Part shown: positions 29,943 through 38,482 of the stretch, piece after piece
Position numbering within the stretch: position 1 is the first letter of the stretch
Layout of the letters: each line of letters opens with the position of its first letter
From: Paeniroseomonas aquatica
GTDB lineage: Bacteria; Pseudomonadota; Alphaproteobacteria; Acetobacterales; Acetobacteraceae
Assembly: GCF_030409335.1 (NCBI RefSeq)
Contig: NZ_JAUFPN010000190.1
Span: 1-41,465 of the forward strand
Direction: 5' to 3'
DNA: 41,465 nt
Notes under the pieces: model-generated
The model's database searches: none
What the model saw: only the letters and a program-made list of their open reading frames with translations
What the model was told of the DNA's origin: nothing
Made by a program: the position numbers and the translations under genes

Positions 29943-31596
29943 AGAGGGCCTCCTTGAAGGGCGCGGCGCCGATGCGGCGGTAGGTGTCGACGAAGCGCTC
30001 GCCCGGCGCCCGATGCGCGATATGGGTCCGGATGATGGTCTCGATGGCATCGACGATGTCGTCGTAGCCGAAGGCCGGGCCGATCAGCTCGCCGATGGCG
30101 GCGTCGTTGGTGGCGGAGCCGCCGAGCGTCACCTGATAGACCTCCTCGCCGCGCTTATCGACGCCGAGGATGCCGATATGCGCCACGTGGTGATGGCCGC
30201 AGGCGTTGATGCAGCCGGAGATGTTGATGAAGCACTCGCCGATGTCGTGCTGCCGGTCGAGGTCGGCGAAGCGCTCGGAGATGCGCTGGGCGACCGGGAT
30301 GCTGCGGGCGGTCGCCAGCGCGCAGTAGTCCATCCCCGGGCAGGCGATGATGTCGCTGATCAGCCCGATGTTCGGCGTCGCCAGCCCATGCGCGGCCAGG
30401 CCCTGCCACAGCGCGTGCAGGTCCTCCTGGCGGACATGCGGCAGCACCAGGTTCTGCACGTGGCTGACCCGGATCTCGCCGAAGGAATGGCGCTCCGCGA
30501 GGTCGGCCACCGCTTCCATCTGGCTGGCGCTGGCATCGCCGGGGATGCCGCCGATCGGCTTCAGGGAGATGGTGACGGAGGCATAGCCGGGCTGCTTGTG
30601 CGGCCGCACGCTGGCCCGGGCCCAGGCGGCGAAAGCCGGGTCCTGCGGCAGCGGGCGGTCCTCCAGCCGGGCGAAGGGCGGCGGGGCGAAATGCGCGGCG
30701 ATGGCGGCGACGATCTCCGGGTCCAGCCGGTAGGCCTGCTGCGGCATCCGGTCGTATTCCGCGTCGACCAGGGCGCGGAACTCCTCGCCCAGGTCGCGCA
30801 CCAGGATCTTGATGCGCGCCTTATAGATGTTGTCGCGTTCGCCGAGCGCGTTGTAGACGCGGAGGATCGCCTCCATGCGGCCGAGGAACTCCGCCTCCGG
30901 CACGAAGTCGTAGAGCCTGCGGCCGATCAGCGGGGTGCGGCCGAGGCCGCCGCCGACATGGATCTCGAAGCCGACCTCGCCCTCTGCGTTGCGCTTCGCC
31001 GCCACGCCGATGTCGTGCACGAGCGAGGCGACGCGGTCGCTCGGGCTGCCGGTGATGGCGAATTTGAACTTGCGCGGCAGCCAGGTGAACTCCGGGTGCA
31101 AGGTCGACCACTGCCGCAGGATCTCGGCATAGACGCGGGGGTCCACCACCTCGTCCGGGGAGGCGCCGGCGTATTCGTCGGTGGTGACGTTGCGGATGCA
31201 ATTGCCGCTGGTCTGGATGGCGTGCATGTCCACCTCGGCCAACGCCTCCAGCATCTCCGGCACGTCCTCCAGCTTCGTCCAGTTGAACTGGATGTTCTGG
31301 CGCGTGGTGAAATGGCCGAAGCCGCGGTCCCAGCGCCGGGCGATCATCGCCAGCTGGCGCAGCTGCGGGGCGTTCAGCACGCCATAGGGGATGGCGACGC
31401 GCAGCATGTAGGCATGCAGCTGGAGGTAGAGGCCGTTCATCAGCCGCAGCGGCTTGAACTCATCCTCGGTAAGGTCGCCGGCCAGGCGGCGGGCGACCTG
31501 GCCGCGGAACTCGGCGATGCGCTCGGCCAGGAATTCGCGGTCGATCGCGTCGTAGCGATAGGTGCGGGCGAAGGGCGGGATGACGGTCGCGTTCAT
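29929..31596 (-). CDS. cysI: Sulfite (or nitrite) reductase siroheme/4Fe-4S hemoprotein
   Basis: A 555-residue assimilatory reductase with two related halves. The Fe4S4-siroheme ligands are in CPGMDYC (Cys-x5-Cys) and GCINACG (Cys-x3-Cys) near residues 440-490, followed by HHH. The N-terminal half has the substrate-arginine region FTTRQNIQFNW. Context (DUF2849 upstream, DUF934 downstream, siroheme methyltransferase divergent) favours sulfite over nitrite. No flavoprotein partner cysJ is in the window, so the electron donor is either encoded elsewhere or is ferredoxin. It starts at 31596, two bases after the DUF2849 stop. Confidence 0.93.
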   Translation of the reverse strand: MNATVIPPFARTYRYDAIDREFLAERIAEFRGQVARRLAGDLTEDEFKPLRLMNGLYLQLHAYMLRVAIPYGVLNAPQLRQLAMIARRWDRGFGHFTTRQNIQFNWTKLEDVPEMLEALAEVDMHAIQTSGNCIRNVTTDEYAGASPDEVVDPRVYAEILRQWSTLHPEFTWLPRKFKFAITGSPSDRVASLVHDIGVAAKRNAEGEVGFEIHVGGGLGRTPLIGRRLYDFVPEAEFLGRMEAILRVYNALGERDNIYKARIKILVRDLGEEFRALVDAEYDRMPQQAYRLDPEIVAAIAAHFAPPPFARLEDRPLPQDPAFAAWARASVRPHKQPGYASVTISLKPIGGIPGDASASQMEAVADLAERHSFGEIRVSHVQNLVLPHVRQEDLHALWQGLAAHGLATPNIGLISDIIACPGMDYCALATARSIPVAQRISERFADLDRQHDIGECFINISGCINACGHHHVAHIGILGVDKRGEEVYQVTLGGSATNDAAIGELIGPAFGYDDIVDAIETIIRTHIAHRAPGERFVDTYRRIGAAPFKEALYAVA

Positions 31597-31598
31597 GC

Positions 31599-31898
31599 TC
31601 AGGCCGCCTCGGCGTCGATGCTGGGGCCGCCGAGGCGCAGCCGCTCGCGGAATTTCAGCGGCAGTCCGTCGGCCCCGAGCTCGACCGCATAGACGCCGAC
31701 GACGCGCTGCTGCCGCTCCCCCTGCTGGGCCAGGGCGAGGCCCTCGGCGGCCGCCTCGGGGGCGAAGGGGGTGACGGCGCCCAGCCGCGGCTCCCAGCGG
31801 CCCTCGGTGCCCATCCAGGCGACGCGGCCGTCGCGCAGGCCATTGCCGCTGAAGACCACCGGAGAGGTGGCCGGGCGGGACTTCGCCTTGCTGCTCAT
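31599..31898 (-). CDS. DUF2849 protein of the sulfite-reduction operon
   Basis: A 99-residue soluble protein of the DUF2849 family, recognised by the segment SPVVFSGNGLRDGRVAWMGTEGRWE and by its place just before cysI, a constant position in alphaproteobacteria. Role unknown; it is presumed to assist sulfite reduction or the siroheme enzyme. AAGGAGG lies upstream of the ATG at 31898. It is the first gene of the minus-strand sulfur operon and is divergent from the siroheme methyltransferase gene, with the intergenic promoter region between them. Confidence 0.85.
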   Translation of the reverse strand: MSSKAKSRPATSPVVFSGNGLRDGRVAWMGTEGRWEPRLGAVTPFAPEAAAEGLALAQQGERQQRVVGVYAVELGADGLPLKFRERLRLGGPSIDAEAA

Positions 31899-31938
31899 CG
31901 CGTGGGGCCTCCTTGGCGTTGCACGGTGACTGGTCGGT

Positions 31939-31966
31939 ATTTAACTATCGAACCACGCGCCAACAA
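31939..31966 (-). promoter_or_regulatory. Candidate promoter of the sulfite-reduction operon in an AT-rich divergent region
   Basis: On the minus strand TTGTTG (31966-31961) and TTAAAT (31944-31939) are separated by 16 bases. The 120-base gap to the divergent cobA start is clearly AT-richer than its surroundings. A flanking inverted pair, TTGGCG (31913-31918) and CGCCAA (31958-31963), could be an operator. Regulator unknown. Confidence 0.35.
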
Positions 31967-32018
31967 GGGCATATTACCATCCAGCACGTCCCCATCCGCA
32001 TTCCGGAAAATACTTATC

Positions 32019-32837
32019 ATGAACGTGGATTATGCCTCCGCCCTGGCGACCGCCGATGCCCCCGCGCCGGGCGAGGTCTGGCTGGTCGGCGCCGGGCCGG
32101 GCGACCCGGGGCTGCTGACGCGGCGCGCCGCCTCGGCCCTCGCCCGGGCCGATCTGGTGCTGCACGACGCGCTGCCGGGCCGGGCGATGCTGCGCCTGGT
32201 CGGGCCCGGCGCGACCATCGTCCCGGTCGGCAAGCGCAAGGGCCTGGCGCCGCTGCCGCAGCCGAAGATCAACGCCCGGCTGATCGCCGGCGCCCGGGCC
32301 GGGCTGCGGGTCGTGCGGCTGAAGGGCGGCGATCCCTTCCTGTTCGGCCGCGGCGGCGAGGAGGCGCAGGCGCTCGCCGCCGCCGGCATTCCCTGGCGGG
32401 TGGTCCCGGGCGTCAGCGCCGGCACCGCCGCCCCCGCGGCGGCCGGCATCCCGCTGACCCATCGCGGCCTGGCCAGCACCGTCACCTTCGTCACCGGCCA
32501 CGACGAGACCGGCAGTCTGCCGGAGAGCATCGACTGGCAGGCGCTCGGCCGGGGCGGCGGCACCATCGCCGCCTTCATGGCCGCCTCGAAGCTGGACGAG
32601 ATCGCGCTCCGGCTGCTGGCTGCCGGCCGGTCGCCGGCGACGCCGGTCGCGGTGGTGGCCCAGGCCTCGCTGCCGGGTCAGGCGGTGCTGCGGACCACCC
32701 TCGGCCAATGCACGCTGGAGGCCCGCCGCGCCGGCCTGCCGACCCCGGCGCTGGTGGTGATCGGCGAGGTCGCCGGCCTGGCCGCGGCCCTGCTGCCGGC
32801 GGTCGGCCAGGCCGCATCCCTGTCCCGGAGCGCCTGA
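32019..32837 (+). CDS. cobA: Uroporphyrinogen-III C-methyltransferase (siroheme pathway)
   Basis: A 272-residue SUMT enzyme. It adds two methyl groups to uroporphyrinogen III, giving precorrin-2 for siroheme or cobalamin. Motifs are VWLVGAGPGDPGLLT at the N-terminus, RLKGGDPFLFGRGGEE, and VPGVSAGTAAPAAAGIPLTHRG, the standard order. It is divergent from the cysI operon, whose enzyme needs siroheme, so siroheme supply is the likely role. The CysG oxidase/chelatase domain is absent, so that step must be encoded elsewhere. The ATG at 32019 is placed directly before the domain. Confidence 0.93.
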   Translation: MNVDYASALATADAPAPGEVWLVGAGPGDPGLLTRRAASALARADLVLHDALPGRAMLRLVGPGATIVPVGKRKGLAPLPQPKINARLIAGARAGLRVVRLKGGDPFLFGRGGEEAQALAAAGIPWRVVPGVSAGTAAPAAAGIPLTHRGLASTVTFVTGHDETGSLPESIDWQALGRGGGTIAAFMAASKLDEIALRLLAAGRSPATPVAVVAQASLPGQAVLRTTLGQCTLEARRAGLPTPALVVIGEVAGLAAALLPAVGQAASLSRSA

Positions 32838-32864
32838 GCGGGCGCCCCGCGGAGGAGGGTCAGG
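32833..32864. terminator. Hairpin between convergent cobA and histidine kinase genes
   Basis: Directly after the cobA stop GCGGG (32838-32842) pairs with CCCGC (32846-32850) around a three-base loop. Outer arms CCTGA (32833-32837) and TCAGG (32860-32864) contain the two stop codons. The stems are short, so support is moderate. Confidence 0.35.
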
Positions 32865-34044
32865 ACGGCTCGCGCTTGGCCGGGCGCACCAGCACGCTCA
32901 GCCGGGCGCCGCGGCCGATGCCCGTGCTCCATTCGGTGCGGGTGGCCAGCTGGCGCGCCAGCCCGTCGATCATGCGCATCCCGGTGCCGCCCGAGCGTTC
33001 CAGCGGCAGGCCCTTGCCGTCGTCCCACAGGGTTATCCGCGCCGCACCGCCGCGGCCGGGCTCGAGCCGCAGGCCGATGGTGCCCTGGATGCCGCCGTCC
33101 GCCGGATTGCCGTCGAAGGCGTATTTCAGGCTGTTGGTGATGAACTCGTTCACCATCAGGCCAAGCGGCGCCGCCTGCTCCGGCGAGACGGTGACGTCCT
33201 TGATCTCCAGCACCAGCCGGACGCGGGTGCGGTCCTCCTCGTGGAAGCGCAGCAGGGTGCCGGCGACCTCGGCCAGGTAGGCGCCGAGGTCCACCCGGTC
33301 GACCTCGCCGCTGACGTAGAGCTTGTCGTGCAGCAGCCGCAGCGCGTCCACCCGCTGGCTGACCGCGCGCAGCGCCTCCCGCGTCTCGGACTGGCTGGCC
33401 CGGCGCAGCTGCAGCTGCACTAGGCCGACGATGACCTGCAGGTTGTTCTTCACCCGGTGCTGCAATTCCCGCAGCAGGCGCTCGTTGTCCGTGGCGCGGT
33501 TGCGGACCTCCTCGTCGGCCCGCAGCCGCTCCACCGCGGCGGAGAGCATGTTGGCGTAGGTCCGCAGGAAGCTGACGTCATCCTCGGAGAACTGCCGCTG
33601 CTCGCGGCTGTCCACCTCCAGCACGCCGTAGGGCGGCCGGCCGTCCACCCCCTGCACCACCACGTTGACCAGGGAGCGCACGTCATGCTCGAGCACGAAG
33701 GCCGGGATGGCGAAGCGGTCCTCGCACCCGACGTCGTTGCAGACCACCGCGTCGCCGGTGGCCAGGGCATGGCCCTCGGACGATCCCTCGTTGCCCTTGA
33801 GGGTCACCTCCCCCACCACGCCGGGCTTCCAGCCGACGCCGGCCCGGACGACGAGGATATTGCCGTCCTGCCGCTCCAGCACCTTGGCGAGATCGGTCCC
33901 GAGCCCCTCGGCCACCAGCCGGCAGGCATCGTGCAGGATCTCCTCGAGATCATCCGAATGCAGCGCCAGCTCGCCGAAGCGCGCCAGCGCGGTCTGCTGC
34001 GCCAGGAGGCGGGCGCGGCTCTGCTCCGTGGTGTCATCGTCCAT
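32860..34044 (-). CDS. Cytoplasmic GAF-domain HisKA_2 histidine kinase
   Basis: A 394-residue soluble sensor. An N-terminal GAF domain (about 20-175) leads into a HisKA_2 dimerisation segment with the phospho-acceptor LLRELQHRVKNNLQVI (about 193-208). The HATPase domain has N-box MVNEFITNSLKYAF and the G boxes LWDDGKGLP and GTGMRMIDGLARQL. HisKA_2 kinases are typical alphaproteobacterial light, redox or stress sensors, often upstream of PhyR. No cysteine or bilin signature in the GAF region identifies a ligand. No response regulator is adjacent. AGGA lies before the ATG at 34044. Confidence 0.9.
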   Translation of the reverse strand: MDDDTTEQSRARLLAQQTALARFGELALHSDDLEEILHDACRLVAEGLGTDLAKVLERQDGNILVVRAGVGWKPGVVGEVTLKGNEGSSEGHALATGDAVVCNDVGCEDRFAIPAFVLEHDVRSLVNVVVQGVDGRPPYGVLEVDSREQRQFSEDDVSFLRTYANMLSAAVERLRADEEVRNRATDNERLLRELQHRVKNNLQVIVGLVQLQLRRASQSETREALRAVSQRVDALRLLHDKLYVSGEVDRVDLGAYLAEVAGTLLRFHEEDRTRVRLVLEIKDVTVSPEQAAPLGLMVNEFITNSLKYAFDGNPADGGIQGTIGLRLEPGRGGAARITLWDDGKGLPLERSGGTGMRMIDGLARQLATRTEWSTGIGRGARLSVLVRPAKREPS

Positions 34045-34162
34045 GCCGGTCCTAAGCGGGGGCCCGGGCCGGGGTTCCGCGCACAGGTTGCGTAGGTCGC
34101 AGAGGGCCGCGGCGGGCCGGCATGGATGGCGCGGCCGGCGGAATCCCGCCTAGGCTGGCCGG

Positions 34163-35356
34163 GTGTCCCCTTACCCGACCGCGGCATCGCCGCCGCATCC
34201 CGCCCCCCGGCCGGTGGCCTTCCTGAAGCCCGCCCTGGCCGGGGCGGCGGCCACCGCCTCCGGCAACGGCCTCGCCCGCTTCGCCTATGTGCCGCTGTTT
34301 CCCGCCATGGTCACCGCCGGCTGGGTCGATGGCGGCCAGGCCGGGACGCTCGGGGCCGCGGCGCTGCTCGGCTACCTCATCGGCACCCTGGCCGGGCGGC
34401 CGGTGGCGCTGCGGCTGGGCGTCCCCGGGCTGCTGGACCTCGGCATGGGGCTGGTGGTGGTGGCGCTGGCGGCCTGCGCCTGGAACGGCGGCTTCTGGTG
34501 GTTCCTCGGCTGGCGGACCCTGGCCGGGGTGGCGGGCGGCTTCCTGATGGCCATGGCCGGGCCGGCCACCCAGGCGAGCGTGGCGCCCTGGCGGCGCGGG
34601 GCGGCGGGGGGCATCGTCATCGCCGGGGTCGGCGGCGGCATCGCCGCCGGGGCGATGGCCGTGCCCGGGCTGCTGCCGCTGGGCCTGTCGGCCACCTGGC
34701 TGGGGCTGGCCGGGCTGGTCGCGCTGCTCTGGGCGCTGGCGCATGCGCACTGGCCGCGCATGGTGCTGACCGGCGCGGCGGCCGAGCCCCGGCCGGCGGC
34801 GATCCGCGGCCCGGCCCGGCTGCTGATCCTCACCTACGGGCTGCACGGCGCCGGGATGGTCCCGCCGATGGTCTACCTGGCGGATCTGGCGGCCCGCGGC
34901 CGGGGTCTCGGCGTCGGCACCGGGGCGGCGACCTGGCTGGTCTTCGGCCTGGCGGGGATCCTGGGCGGCATCCTCTCCGGCCGGGCGGTGGACCGCCTGG
35001 GCGGCCGGGCGACCCTGCGGCTCTGGCTGCTGATCCAGGTGGCGGCGCTGGCGCTGGCGCTGCCGCCCTGGGCCGGGCTGGTGCTGCCGATGGCCGCCGC
35101 CGCCGGCTTCGCCGCGGTCGGGGTGAGCGCGGTGACGCTGGCGGTGGGGCGGGAGATCGCCGGGCCGCAGGCGGCGGGGCTCTGGATCCACTGCACCGCC
35201 GCCTTCGCGGTGACCCAGACGGTGGTGGGCTTCGCCCTGGCCGCGGTCTTCGCCGCGACCGGGGAGAGCCACTTCGCGGTCTTCGCCGCGGGGCTCGGCT
35301 TCTCCCTGGCCGGGCTGGGCACCACGCTGCTGATGGCCCGGCCGGGCAAGCCATAA
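34163..35356 (+). CDS. MFS transporter (YbfB/YjiJ-like)
   Basis: A 397-residue polytopic membrane protein. The opening GNGLARFAYVPLFPAM just inside the first helix is a hallmark of the YbfB/YjiJ group of major facilitators. Many glycine/alanine-rich helices follow, with a second-half cytoplasmic loop SGRAVDRLGGRATLRL. Substrate and direction are unknown. It starts with GTG at 34163, only six bases after a TAGGCT box, which suggests a leaderless transcript. It is divergent from the GAF kinase and is followed by the DUF4139 gene 53 bases later, which has its own candidate -10 element. Confidence 0.87.
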   Translation: MSPYPTAASPPHPAPRPVAFLKPALAGAAATASGNGLARFAYVPLFPAMVTAGWVDGGQAGTLGAAALLGYLIGTLAGRPVALRLGVPGLLDLGMGLVVVALAACAWNGGFWWFLGWRTLAGVAGGFLMAMAGPATQASVAPWRRGAAGGIVIAGVGGGIAAGAMAVPGLLPLGLSATWLGLAGLVALLWALAHAHWPRMVLTGAAAEPRPAAIRGPARLLILTYGLHGAGMVPPMVYLADLAARGRGLGVGTGAATWLVFGLAGILGGILSGRAVDRLGGRATLRLWLLIQVAALALALPPWAGLVLPMAAAAGFAAVGVSAVTLAVGREIAGPQAAGLWIHCTAAFAVTQTVVGFALAAVFAATGESHFAVFAAGLGFSLAGLGTTLLMARPGKP

Positions 35357-35409
35357 TTCCGCGCGCTTGCGGGCCTAGACCGGGGCCGCCCACCGGCCGG
35401 AGACCCGCC

Positions 35410-37413
35410 ATGCGCCGCGCACTGCTGCTTGCCACCTGCCTCACCTGGCCCGCCCTTGCCCCCGCTGCGGCGGAGGAATTGCCGGTGCGCGCCGTCACCC
35501 TCTCGAATGCCGGGCTGGTCCAGATCGAGCGCGGCGGCACCCTGGCGCCGGAGGCCAGCATCACCTTCCGCGCCCCGGTCGAGGATATCGACGACGTGCT
35601 GAAGACGCTGGTGCTGCGCGATGCCGGCGGCACCGTGGAAGGGCTGCGCCTGCCGGCCCAGGACCTGGAGACCGAGGCCTTCCGCGGCCTGCCGCTGCGC
35701 CCGGCCGATTTCGAGAACCGCGTGGCCCTGCTGCGGGCGCTGCGCGGCCACCCGGTCGAGGCCGGCGGCGCCGCCGGCCGGCTGGCCGATGCCGAGGAGG
35801 CCGAGGCCGGGCTGCGGGTCTCGCTGATCACCCCGCAGGGCCTCCGGCTGGTGCTGCTGCGGGAAGGCGATCAGGTGCAGCTCGCGGATGCCGCCCTGGC
35901 GGCGCGGATCGCCCGCGCGGCGGCGGCCCTGGCCGCCGCCCGCACCGCCGACGAACGCCAGGTCGAGATCCGCCTCGGCGGGGCGACGGCGCCGCGCGAG
36001 GTCGGCTTCGCCACCGTGACCGGGGCGCCGCTGTGGAAGCCGTCCTGGCGGCTGGTCATCCCCGCGGGCGAGGGCGAGGCCCGGCTGCAGGGCTGGGCGG
36101 TGGTCGAGAACCGCTCCGGCACGGATTGGGAGGGGGTGCGGCTCTCCCTCGTCTCCGGCAATCCGGCGGCCTATCGCCAGGCGCTCTATACCCCGATCCG
36201 GGTGACCCGGCCGGGGCAGCCGGTGCGCGCCGCCGATCAGCCTCGCGTCGAGGCCGATGCCGGGGCCCGCCCCGCGCCACCGCCGCCGGCGCCCATGGCC
36301 GCCGCCATGGCCCCGGCGCCGCGCGCCTTCCGGATGGCCGAGGCGGCGCCGCCCGCCGCCGAGCCGCTGGCGGACCTGCCCGCGGCCACCGCCGCCAGCG
36401 CGGCCGGGCGGGTCGCCTTCACCCTGCCCGGCCCGGTCACCATCCGCGGCGGCGAGACGGCGAACCTGCCCTTCCTCGATGCCAGGCTGCCGGCCGAGCG
36501 GCTCTGGTGGGTGCAGGATCTCGCCGCGCGCAACCCGCTGAACGCGGTGCGGCTGCGCAACGCCGGCGACCGGACCCTGCCCGACGGGCTGGCGGCGGTC
36601 TTCGGCGCCGAGGGCGCCGAGGCCGGGGCCTACCTCGGCGATGCCGAGATCCGCGCGGTGGCGCCCGGCGACCAGCGCCTGCTGGCCTTCGCCCGCGACC
36701 GCGACGTGCAGCTCTCCGCCGCATCCTCGAGCAGCGAGCGGCCGGTGAAGGCCGAGTTCCGCCGCGGCGTGGTGGTGGTCGGCACCCTCCGGCAGGAGGA
36801 GGTGGCGCTGGCGGTCGACCCGCGCGGCGGCAAGGGCCGGCTGGTGGTGGACCTGCCGCGGCGGCCCGGCGCCACGCCGCGCTTCGCGGTCGCGGCCGAG
36901 GGCGACTTCGGCCTGCGGCACGAGGCGATGCTGGAGGGCGGCCCGCAGACCCTGCGCTTCGGCTTCGAGCGCGAGGGCCGGCGGGAGGCGCCGCTGTTCG
37001 ACGCCGGGCTGGGCGACCCGATCCTGCTGCGCTGGCGCGAGCTCGACCTCGAGCAGAACCTGCGGCGCCTGCCCGGCGGGCCCGACAGCCTCGAGACCCT
37101 GCGCGGCGTGCTGGAAGGCCTGCCGGCCGCGGCCCCGGGCCGCGAGACCCTGGCCGGGATCGTCGGCGGGATGGCGGAGGCGCGGCGGCTGCTGGAGGCG
37201 GCGCACGGCGCCATCCGCTCCTACGCCGCGGCCGAGGCGGCGCTCGGCCGCGCCCGGGCGGCGGCCGAGGACCGCACCGGCGCGGAGCGGGAGGAGGCAC
37301 GCCGCCGGCTCAACCAGGCCAGCCTGGCGGCGGAGCGGGCCGGCGGTGCCGCGGATGCGGCCTGGGAGGCCTGGCAGCGGGCGGTCGTGGCCGTGCTGGC
37401 GCGGACCGGCTGA
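35410..37413 (+). CDS. Exported DUF4139-domain protein
   Basis: A 667-residue protein with a signal peptide (MRRALLLATCLTWPALAPAAA). Its core matches the DUF4139 pattern: WKPSWRLVIP, then WAVVENRSGTDWEGVRLSLVSGNP. There is a long alanine/proline-rich insertion (about 285-325), a second beta-rich part containing RLWWVQDLAARNPLNAVRLRNAG, and a C-terminal coiled coil rich in Ala, Glu and Arg. Such proteins occur in the periplasm or envelope of many bacteria; the function is poorly known. A TAGACC -10-like box lies 28 bases before the ATG. It is 64 bases upstream of a Bug receptor gene, without obvious coupling. Confidence 0.85.
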   Translation: MRRALLLATCLTWPALAPAAAEELPVRAVTLSNAGLVQIERGGTLAPEASITFRAPVEDIDDVLKTLVLRDAGGTVEGLRLPAQDLETEAFRGLPLRPADFENRVALLRALRGHPVEAGGAAGRLADAEEAEAGLRVSLITPQGLRLVLLREGDQVQLADAALAARIARAAAALAAARTADERQVEIRLGGATAPREVGFATVTGAPLWKPSWRLVIPAGEGEARLQGWAVVENRSGTDWEGVRLSLVSGNPAAYRQALYTPIRVTRPGQPVRAADQPRVEADAGARPAPPPPAPMAAAMAPAPRAFRMAEAAPPAAEPLADLPAATAASAAGRVAFTLPGPVTIRGGETANLPFLDARLPAERLWWVQDLAARNPLNAVRLRNAGDRTLPDGLAAVFGAEGAEAGAYLGDAEIRAVAPGDQRLLAFARDRDVQLSAASSSSERPVKAEFRRGVVVVGTLRQEEVALAVDPRGGKGRLVVDLPRRPGATPRFAVAAEGDFGLRHEAMLEGGPQTLRFGFEREGRREAPLFDAGLGDPILLRWRELDLEQNLRRLPGGPDSLETLRGVLEGLPAAAPGRETLAGIVGGMAEARRLLEAAHGAIRSYAAAEAALGRARAAAEDRTGAEREEARRRLNQASLAAERAGGAADAAWEAWQRAVVAVLARTG

Positions 37414-37477
37414 ACCGCCGCGCAACGAACCGCCACGCGCCGCGTAGAAGGCGCGAGACAAGCCGCAGGAGCAGTGA

Positions 37478-38473
37478 ATGACGCATGACCAGGGCCGGGG
37501 CGCCACGCGCCGCCTGGCGATCGGCGGGCTGATCGGGGCCGGCCTCGCCGCCCCCTCCATCGCCCGGGGCCAGCTGGCCAACCGGCCGATCACCCTCGTG
37601 GTCGGCTTCCCGCCGGGCGGGCAGACCGATTTCGCCGCCCGCATCCTGCAGCCGGGGCTCTCGGCGGCGCTGGGCCAGACGGTGGTGATCGAGAACCGCG
37701 GCGGCGCCGGCGGCAACCTCGGCACCGACGCCGTGCTGCGGGCGCGGCCGGACGGGACCACGCTGCTGGCGGGCAATGCCAATCCGCTGACCATCAACCC
37801 GCACACCTTCGCCGGCATGACCATCGACCCGCTGAAGCTCACGCCGGTCGGGATGATGCTGCAGTCGGCGCTGGTGCTCGGCCTGCACCCCTCGGTGCCG
37901 GCCAGGACGCCGCAGGAATTCGCCGCCTGGGTGCGGGCCCAGCCGAAGGGCGCGGACTACGGCTCGGGCAGCGCCGGCAGCCTGACGCATGTGGCGATGG
38001 AGCTGCTGCGCAACCGGCTGGGCAACCCGCCGCTGGAGCACGTGCCCTACCGGGGCAGCGGCCCGGCGCTGCAGGACTTCATCGCCGGGCGCTTCAGCGC
38101 GATGTTCGACGGCGCCTCGGTCATGGCGCCCTTCATCCGGGCCGGGCAGATCCGCGGCCTGATGGGCACCGGGGCGGCGCGCATCCCGGCCTTCCCGGAC
38201 ATGCCGACCTCGGCCGAGATGGGGCTGGCCGATTTCACCTTCACCGCCTGGATCGGCCTGTTCGGCCCGCCGGGCCTGGCGCCCGACATCGTCGAGCGGC
38301 TGAACCAGGGGCTGAACACCGCGCTGCGCGACGCGACGGTGCGCGAGCGGATCACCAGCCAGGGCGACGAGCCCGGCGGCGGCACGGCACAGGAGCTCGG
38401 CGCGCAGATGACCCGTGACCATGCCCGCTGGGGCGAGGTGGTGAAGGCGAACAACATCCGCTCGGACGGCTGA
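37478..38473 (+). CDS. Bug/TctC-family periplasmic substrate-binding protein
   Basis: A 331-residue Bug receptor. A twin-arginine-like signal (GATRRLAIGGLIGAGLAAPSIARG) precedes RPITLVVGFPPGGQTDFAAR. VVIENRGGAGGNLGTDAVLRA and VPYRGSGPALQDFIAG are further hallmarks. AGGAG lies before the ATG, with TAGAAG 27 bases upstream as a possible -10. It converges with the hydroxyacid dehydrogenase-aldolase-enoyl-CoA hydratase cluster, so a role in supplying a hydroxyacid or related carboxylate to those enzymes is plausible but unproven. No membrane components accompany it. Confidence 0.9.
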   Translation: MTHDQGRGATRRLAIGGLIGAGLAAPSIARGQLANRPITLVVGFPPGGQTDFAARILQPGLSAALGQTVVIENRGGAGGNLGTDAVLRARPDGTTLLAGNANPLTINPHTFAGMTIDPLKLTPVGMMLQSALVLGLHPSVPARTPQEFAAWVRAQPKGADYGSGSAGSLTHVAMELLRNRLGNPPLEHVPYRGSGPALQDFIAGRFSAMFDGASVMAPFIRAGQIRGLMGTGAARIPAFPDMPTSAEMGLADFTFTAWIGLFGPPGLAPDIVERLNQGLNTALRDATVRERITSQGDEPGGGTAQELGAQMTRDHARWGEVVKANNIRSDG

Positions 38474-38482
38474 GACCCCCGG

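Noticed and set aside
34048-34090. GGAAC upstream of the GAF kinase gene on the minus strand as a stress promoter
   Set aside because: At 17 bases downstream the sequence is GCTT, not CGTT, and other spacers do not help.
34873-37842. Nearly 1000-codon minus-strand frame
   Set aside because: It is the antisense of the MFS, DUF4139 and Bug receptor genes. High GC keeps such frames free of stops; no domain is recognisable.
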